This document shows, piece by piece, positions 61,050-64,000 of a DNA stretch of 64,000 nucleotides (positions are counted from its first letter, which is position 1; each line of letters starts with the position of its first letter). A model generated the notes under the pieces. It saw only the letters and a list, made by a program, of their open reading frames with translations, had not been told where the DNA came from and did no database searches. A program made the position numbers and the translations under genes. Origin of the DNA: Roseibium aggregatum IAM 12614 (lineage in GTDB: Bacteria > Pseudomonadota > Alphaproteobacteria > Rhizobiales > Stappiaceae); assembly GCF_000168975.1 (NCBI RefSeq), contig NZ_AAUW01000011.1:124001-188000 (forward strand), given 5' to 3'.

Positions 61050-62159
61050 TCAGACAAGAAGCTGGAAGATCACGCCGGACAGCACTGCCCCGGCGAAACC
61101 AAGGCCGATATAGGCGGCAAAGACTTGCGGGCGGACCAGCGACCAGACGGCGGCCATTGCCGGGATCGAACTGACCGCACCTGCGATCATGAACGCCATC
61201 GCCGCCCCGGAGCTCATGCCCTGCTCCATCAGCCCGGAAAGAAGCGGCGGTGCCACATAGCTGTTGAGATAGGCCGGCATCCCGATCAGCGCCGACAGAA
61301 GGATTGCGCCCAGCCCGTCCCCGCCGACCGCCCGCGCGATCATGTCCGCCGGGACATAGGTGACGAGCGCGGCCTCCAGCACATAGGCCAGCGCCAGCCA
61401 CTTGACCAGAAACAGCGCATTGGCTTTCAGCTCACTCCGGAACGTGTCGGTGCGCTCACGTTCCTGCCAGATCCGCCAGACCGGCCGCCCTGTCTTGGGG
61501 GACGCCCCGCAGCCGCAACCTCCGGTCGCCGCGCCGATCTTCGCCGGATTGACAAGAAAGCCGCTGCGCATCGCCAGAGAGACCGACACCCCGCCAAAGA
61601 GACCCAAAGCCACGGCAAAGACCGCCTTGCCGATGGCAAACGGCCATCCCAATGCGCCGGCCGTGATCAGCAGGGTGGGCGGATCGATCAAAGGGGACGA
61701 TAGCCAGAAGGCCATGATAGCCGACAGCGGCGCGCCGACCGCCAGAAGACCGGCAATAAACGGGATCACCTCGCAGGAACAGAAAGGGGCGAGCCCACCG
61801 AAGAGAGCCGCCAGCACGATCGCCTGTCTCTCACGCCCCTCAAACGCCCGTCCGACGAAAGCCTCTGCCCCGGCTGCCTTCAGCCAGGCAATCAGCGCCA
61901 CGGCAAACGCAATATACGGCAACGTCCCGCCAAAGGCGGAGAGCGCGAAGGTTACGAAGGCGACGAAGTGCGGCTGATCCAGCAGCAGCACCAGCAAGGG
62001 GCCGCCGATGACGATGGCCCACGGCGACAGGAGGTATTTCGAAAGGACGACAGATTTCAGCGACCATTTCGACACCGGTGTGCTGCAGCAGGCGGTCTTG
62101 GGCGCGCAACAGCTTGCACCGCCGCCACTGGGCTGAAGATTGTTCAGGGCATCAGACAT
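61050..62159 (-). CDS. ArsP/YraQ-like permease
   Basis: 369 residues with a Cys-rich cytoplasmic N-terminus (ASCCAPKTACCSTPV) and about ten hydrophobic segments in two halves. FGGLAPFCSCEVIPFIAGLLAVGAPLSAIMAF (about 120-151) is the family hallmark, with CGCG in the central loop. ArsP-type members export trivalent organoarsenicals; YraQ members may carry other thiophilic species. It overlaps the ArsR gene end by 8 bp, which supports metalloid or metal export. Confidence 0.83.
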   Translation of the reverse strand: MSDALNNLQPSGGGASCCAPKTACCSTPVSKWSLKSVVLSKYLLSPWAIVIGGPLLVLLLDQPHFVAFVTFALSAFGGTLPYIAFAVALIAWLKAAGAEAFVGRAFEGRERQAIVLAALFGGLAPFCSCEVIPFIAGLLAVGAPLSAIMAFWLSSPLIDPPTLLITAGALGWPFAIGKAVFAVALGLFGGVSVSLAMRSGFLVNPAKIGAATGGCGCGASPKTGRPVWRIWQERERTDTFRSELKANALFLVKWLALAYVLEAALVTYVPADMIARAVGGDGLGAILLSALIGMPAYLNSYVAPPLLSGLMEQGMSSGAAMAFMIAGAVSSIPAMAAVWSLVRPQVFAAYIGLGFAGAVLSGVIFQLLV

Positions 62160-62484
62160 CGGCAGGTTCCTTTTCCGTGGTAGGGCAATCGCAGCCCTTT
62201 TCGTCCACGCAGCACTCTTTCAGGATGTAACCGGCAAGGTTCTCCAGATGGCCGTAGGCCGCCCGGTTGATCACCGAACGGCCGTCCTTTTCCTGAGATA
62301 CCAGACCAGCCGAGGCGAGAAATTTCAGATGATGCGCGAGCGTCGATGCGGCCATGCCGGTGCGGGATTGGATATCCCCCACTGTCAACCCGCCCTGCCC
62401 GGCCTTCACCAGGGTCAACACCACCTGTAACCGGGCTTCCGAGCCCAGAGCCGCAAAACCTTGCGCTGCAATTTCGAGATCCAT
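62152..62484 (-). CDS. ArsR family metalloregulator
   Basis: 110 residues from ATG 62484 (GAGG six bases upstream; ATG 62499 falls inside the palindrome). Winged HTH: LTVGDIQSRTGMAASTLAHHLKFLASAGLV, about 32-61. The C-terminal ECCVDEKGCDC cluster could bind As(III), Sb(III) or another thiophilic ion, a variant of the usual N-terminal CVC site. It probably represses its own operon with the permease and transglutaminase genes. Confidence 0.85.
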   Translation of the reverse strand: MDLEIAAQGFAALGSEARLQVVLTLVKAGQGGLTVGDIQSRTGMAASTLAHHLKFLASAGLVSQEKDGRSVINRAAYGHLENLAGYILKECCVDEKGCDCPTTEKEPADV

Positions 62485-62498
62485 TCGCGCCTCACTCA

Positions 62499-62522
62499 AT
62501 ATAACTATATTTCTAGTTATAT
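62499..62522. promoter_or_regulatory. ArsR operator candidate
   Basis: ATATAACTA and TAGTTATAT form a perfect 9-bp inverted repeat around TATTTC, 15 bases before the ArsR start. It resembles known ArsR sites in form and lies where a repressor would block transcription. Confidence 0.75.
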
Positions 62523-62623
62523 AGTTTCTTTAGCATTGTCAATTGCCCTCACAGGCTGACGAGCCGCGGGATTGGCGCATGAAACTTCAGTGGTTACAGA
62601 AAGGTTTTGCGAGCCCCGGAACG

Positions 62624-63289
62624 TCAGGCGGCGACGAAACGCATCACTGTTTCGCAGACATCGCCCTTGAGCGCGACCTGACCGGATGCCGACTGCAACT
62701 CCTGGCCAAATAGCATGGAAAAGGTCGTGGCATTGGAGACGTTGAAAAAGCTCATGGCCGAAATCAGCCAGTGGATCCGCAAGGGCGTCAGGCCACCCCG
62801 AAAGACACCTTCAGCAACCCCTTTTGCATAGATGCCGGCGATCTGGGAAATCGCCGCCTCGTTCAGGCTTTTGATTTCTTCCGACTGTTCCAGGTAGCGG
62901 CCGTGGTGAATGTTTTCGATCATCACCAGACGGATGAACGCAGGGCTTTCCCGGTGGTGATCGAAGGTGAAGGCCACAAGCTTCGCCAGCGCATCCCTGG
63001 GCGGCAGATGCTTCAGCTCCAGTTGCTCTTCGCCCTTGCGCACCTTCTTGTAGGCCGCTTCCAGAGCCTTGAGGTACAGGCTCTCCTTGTCGCCGAAATA
63101 GTAATAGATCATCCGCTTGGACGAGCGCGTCTTGGCCGCGATCTCATCCATGCGCGCACCGGAAAGACCGTTCGCGGAGAACTCCTCCAGAGCAACGGCG
63201 AGAATATTGGCACGCACCCCTTCCGGATCCTGTTTCCAGCGACCCCGTGAAGAATTTTTTTCCGGAAGCTCTGACTCATTGATCGACAT
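62624..63289 (-). CDS. TetR family regulator
   Basis: 221 residues. N-terminal HTH: LSGARMDEIAAKTRSSKRMIYYYFGDKESLYLKAL (about 40-74). The C-terminal ligand domain is AcrR-like. AAAGG precedes ATG 63289. It diverges from the shikimate dehydrogenase-like gene over 170 bp that contain two direct repeats (63329-63381), so it probably controls both. Confidence 0.85.
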   Translation of the reverse strand: MSINESELPEKNSSRGRWKQDPEGVRANILAVALEEFSANGLSGARMDEIAAKTRSSKRMIYYYFGDKESLYLKALEAAYKKVRKGEEQLELKHLPPRDALAKLVAFTFDHHRESPAFIRLVMIENIHHGRYLEQSEEIKSLNEAAISQIAGIYAKGVAEGVFRGGLTPLRIHWLISAMSFFNVSNATTFSMLFGQELQSASGQVALKGDVCETVMRFVAA

Positions 63290-63328
63290 GCCTTTTTCTA
63301 AACCAGCCCGGCGCTGGGCGCCAGCCTA

Positions 63329-63381
63329 AATTAACCAGGCAGTACATTTCTCTTGACTGAATTAACTGGTTAGTACAATTT
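63329..63381. promoter_or_regulatory. Direct-repeat operator candidates
   Basis: AATTAACCAGGCAGTACA (from 63329) and AATTAACTGGTTAGTACA (from 63360) differ at few positions and are spaced 31 bp apart, three helical turns. The second overlaps TTGACT and TACAAT boxes of a plus-strand promoter (15-bp spacer). Confidence 0.65.
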
Positions 63382-63459
63382 GATTGTCAGGAGACGATAT
63401 CTCCTGCCAGACAGACCCCGAAAACGGGGCGCCAAATGAGGTTTCTGGGAGGAACCTGA

Positions 63460-64000
63460 GTGGAAGCTGCAAGTAACATCGTACTGGCCGGTCTGATCGG
63501 ACGGGGCATTGCCCGCTCGAGAACGCCGGAAATGCATATGGCCGAAGCGGCAGCTCAAAGCCTGCGCGGCGTCTATCGCATTATCGATGTCGATACGCTT
63601 CCCGAGGGAGAACAGAACCTGAAAGCTATTGTGCACGCGGCCGAAGTGACCGGTTTCAACGGTCTCAACGTCACCTACCCGTTCAAGATGGAAGTGATCC
63701 CGCTGCTGGACCAGTTGTCGCCCAATGCGGCCGCTGTCGGCTCGGTCAACACCATCGTGTTCCGGGATGGAAAGCGCATTGGCCACAACACCGACCTTTG
63801 GGGATTTGCCGAGAGTTTTCGCCAGAACATGATCGGCTCCTCCTTGGAGACGGTTCTTCTCATCGGCGCCGGTGGGGCCGGTGTTGCGGTTGCCCACGCG
63901 CTGGCGGACTGCGGTGTCCAGCACCTGAAGATCTTCGACGTCGACACTGCGCGCGTGGAGCAGCTTGCCCGGCTGGTTCTCTCAAACCGTCAGGGACTGA
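63460..64000 (+). CDS. Shikimate dehydrogenase-like protein (partial, 5' end)
   Basis: 180 residues to the window end from GTG 63460 with GGGAGGA upstream. Substrate domain: GLIGRGIARSRTPEMH (Ser-Arg-Thr) and GLNVTYPFKMEV with the catalytic Lys, then GHNTDLWGFAESF with the Asp. The NAD(P) Rossmann loop is LLIGAGGAGVAVAHAL. It should reduce 3-dehydroshikimate or oxidise quinate/shikimate. Regulation by an adjacent TetR is unlike housekeeping aroE and favours a catabolic paralogue. The rest lies beyond the window. Confidence 0.85.
   Translation, partial: MEAASNIVLAGLIGRGIARSRTPEMHMAEAAAQSLRGVYRIIDVDTLPEGEQNLKAIVHAAEVTGFNGLNVTYPFKMEVIPLLDQLSPNAAAVGSVNTIVFRDGKRIGHNTDLWGFAESFRQNMIGSSLETVLLIGAGGAGVAVAHALADCGVQHLKIFDVDTARVEQLARLVLSNRQGL

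Noticed and set aside
1..64000. Insertion sequences or transposases
   Set aside because: No transposase-like protein or paired terminal inverted repeats were seen.

Overview
The window looks like chromosome from a marine alphaproteobacterium of the Roseibium/Labrenzia (Stappiaceae) type. This is inferred from protein resemblance, high GC and gene content: a DddL-type DMSP lyase, a carnitine/gamma-butyrobetaine operon with a fused carnitine dehydrogenase-thioesterase, and an AruH/AruI-like pair beside a basic amino acid ABC transporter. No database search was possible.

Region 1 (about 1-18.8 kb) is a podovirus-like prophage or prophage-derived morphogenesis island, read mostly on the minus strand from right to left. 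It holds an S24-type repressor with CGTACG operators in divergent promoters, four small early genes (one RMF/CrpP-like), small and large terminase, a GNAT-like virion protein, a cassette of bacterial type (205-aa unknown, FtrA-like regulator, rhodanese), a 189-aa unknown, a large ejection-type protein whose PIN-like N-terminus is cut off by one in-frame TGA, a Gly/Pro-rich small protein, portal, Bbp19-like protein, scaffold, a lower-GC cargo segment, and the major capsid protein at the left edge. No integrase or replication gene is visible. The most unusual signal is an ungapped 40-residue C-terminal module (NPF...AGRDP.LF..) that ends three different products: the scaffold, a glucosaminidase, and a short orphan. 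The two non-scaffold copies lie between scaffold and capsid, and a secreted small protein is encoded divergently against the glucosaminidase start. One reading is a scaffold-derived capsid-loading tag carrying effector-like enzymes, with a candidate periplasmic immunity protein.

Region 2 (18.8-34.4 kb): an ECF sigma factor and a small secreted protein; a CdhR-like regulator diverging from a six-gene gamma-butyrobetaine/carnitine operon (acyl-CoA dehydrogenase, ADP-forming CoA ligase, enoyl-CoA hydratase, BKACE, SDR, CDH-thioesterase); a periplasmic ClpP-fold/PAN protein; a YfbK-like VWA protein; and an SH3-domain protein paired with a membrane-anchored unknown.

Region 3 (34.5-45.4 kb): a response regulator and a 7TM histidine kinase that diverge with 12 bp between start codons, AruI- and AruH-like enzymes with a TetR regulator, and a complete polar/basic amino acid ABC transporter ending in an M20 amidohydrolase. 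Together these suggest uptake and transamination-decarboxylation of arginine or a conjugate.

Region 4 (45.8-54.2 kb): a coiled-coil protein coupled to a caspase-fold/Sel1/peptidoglycan-binding protein, then a glycan-type cluster with a two-glycosyltransferase fusion, a small unknown, a sulfotransferase-like protein, a radical-SAM-like protein that has lost two of three cluster cysteines, and a GT2 enzyme.

Region 5 (54.4-64 kb): tRNA-Ile2(CAU), AI-2E family permease, SIMPL protein, GNAT, cytochrome b561, MSOX-like flavoprotein, DddL, transglutaminase, an ArsR-permease operon with an overlapping palindrome, and a TetR regulator diverging from a shikimate dehydrogenase-like gene cut by the window end.
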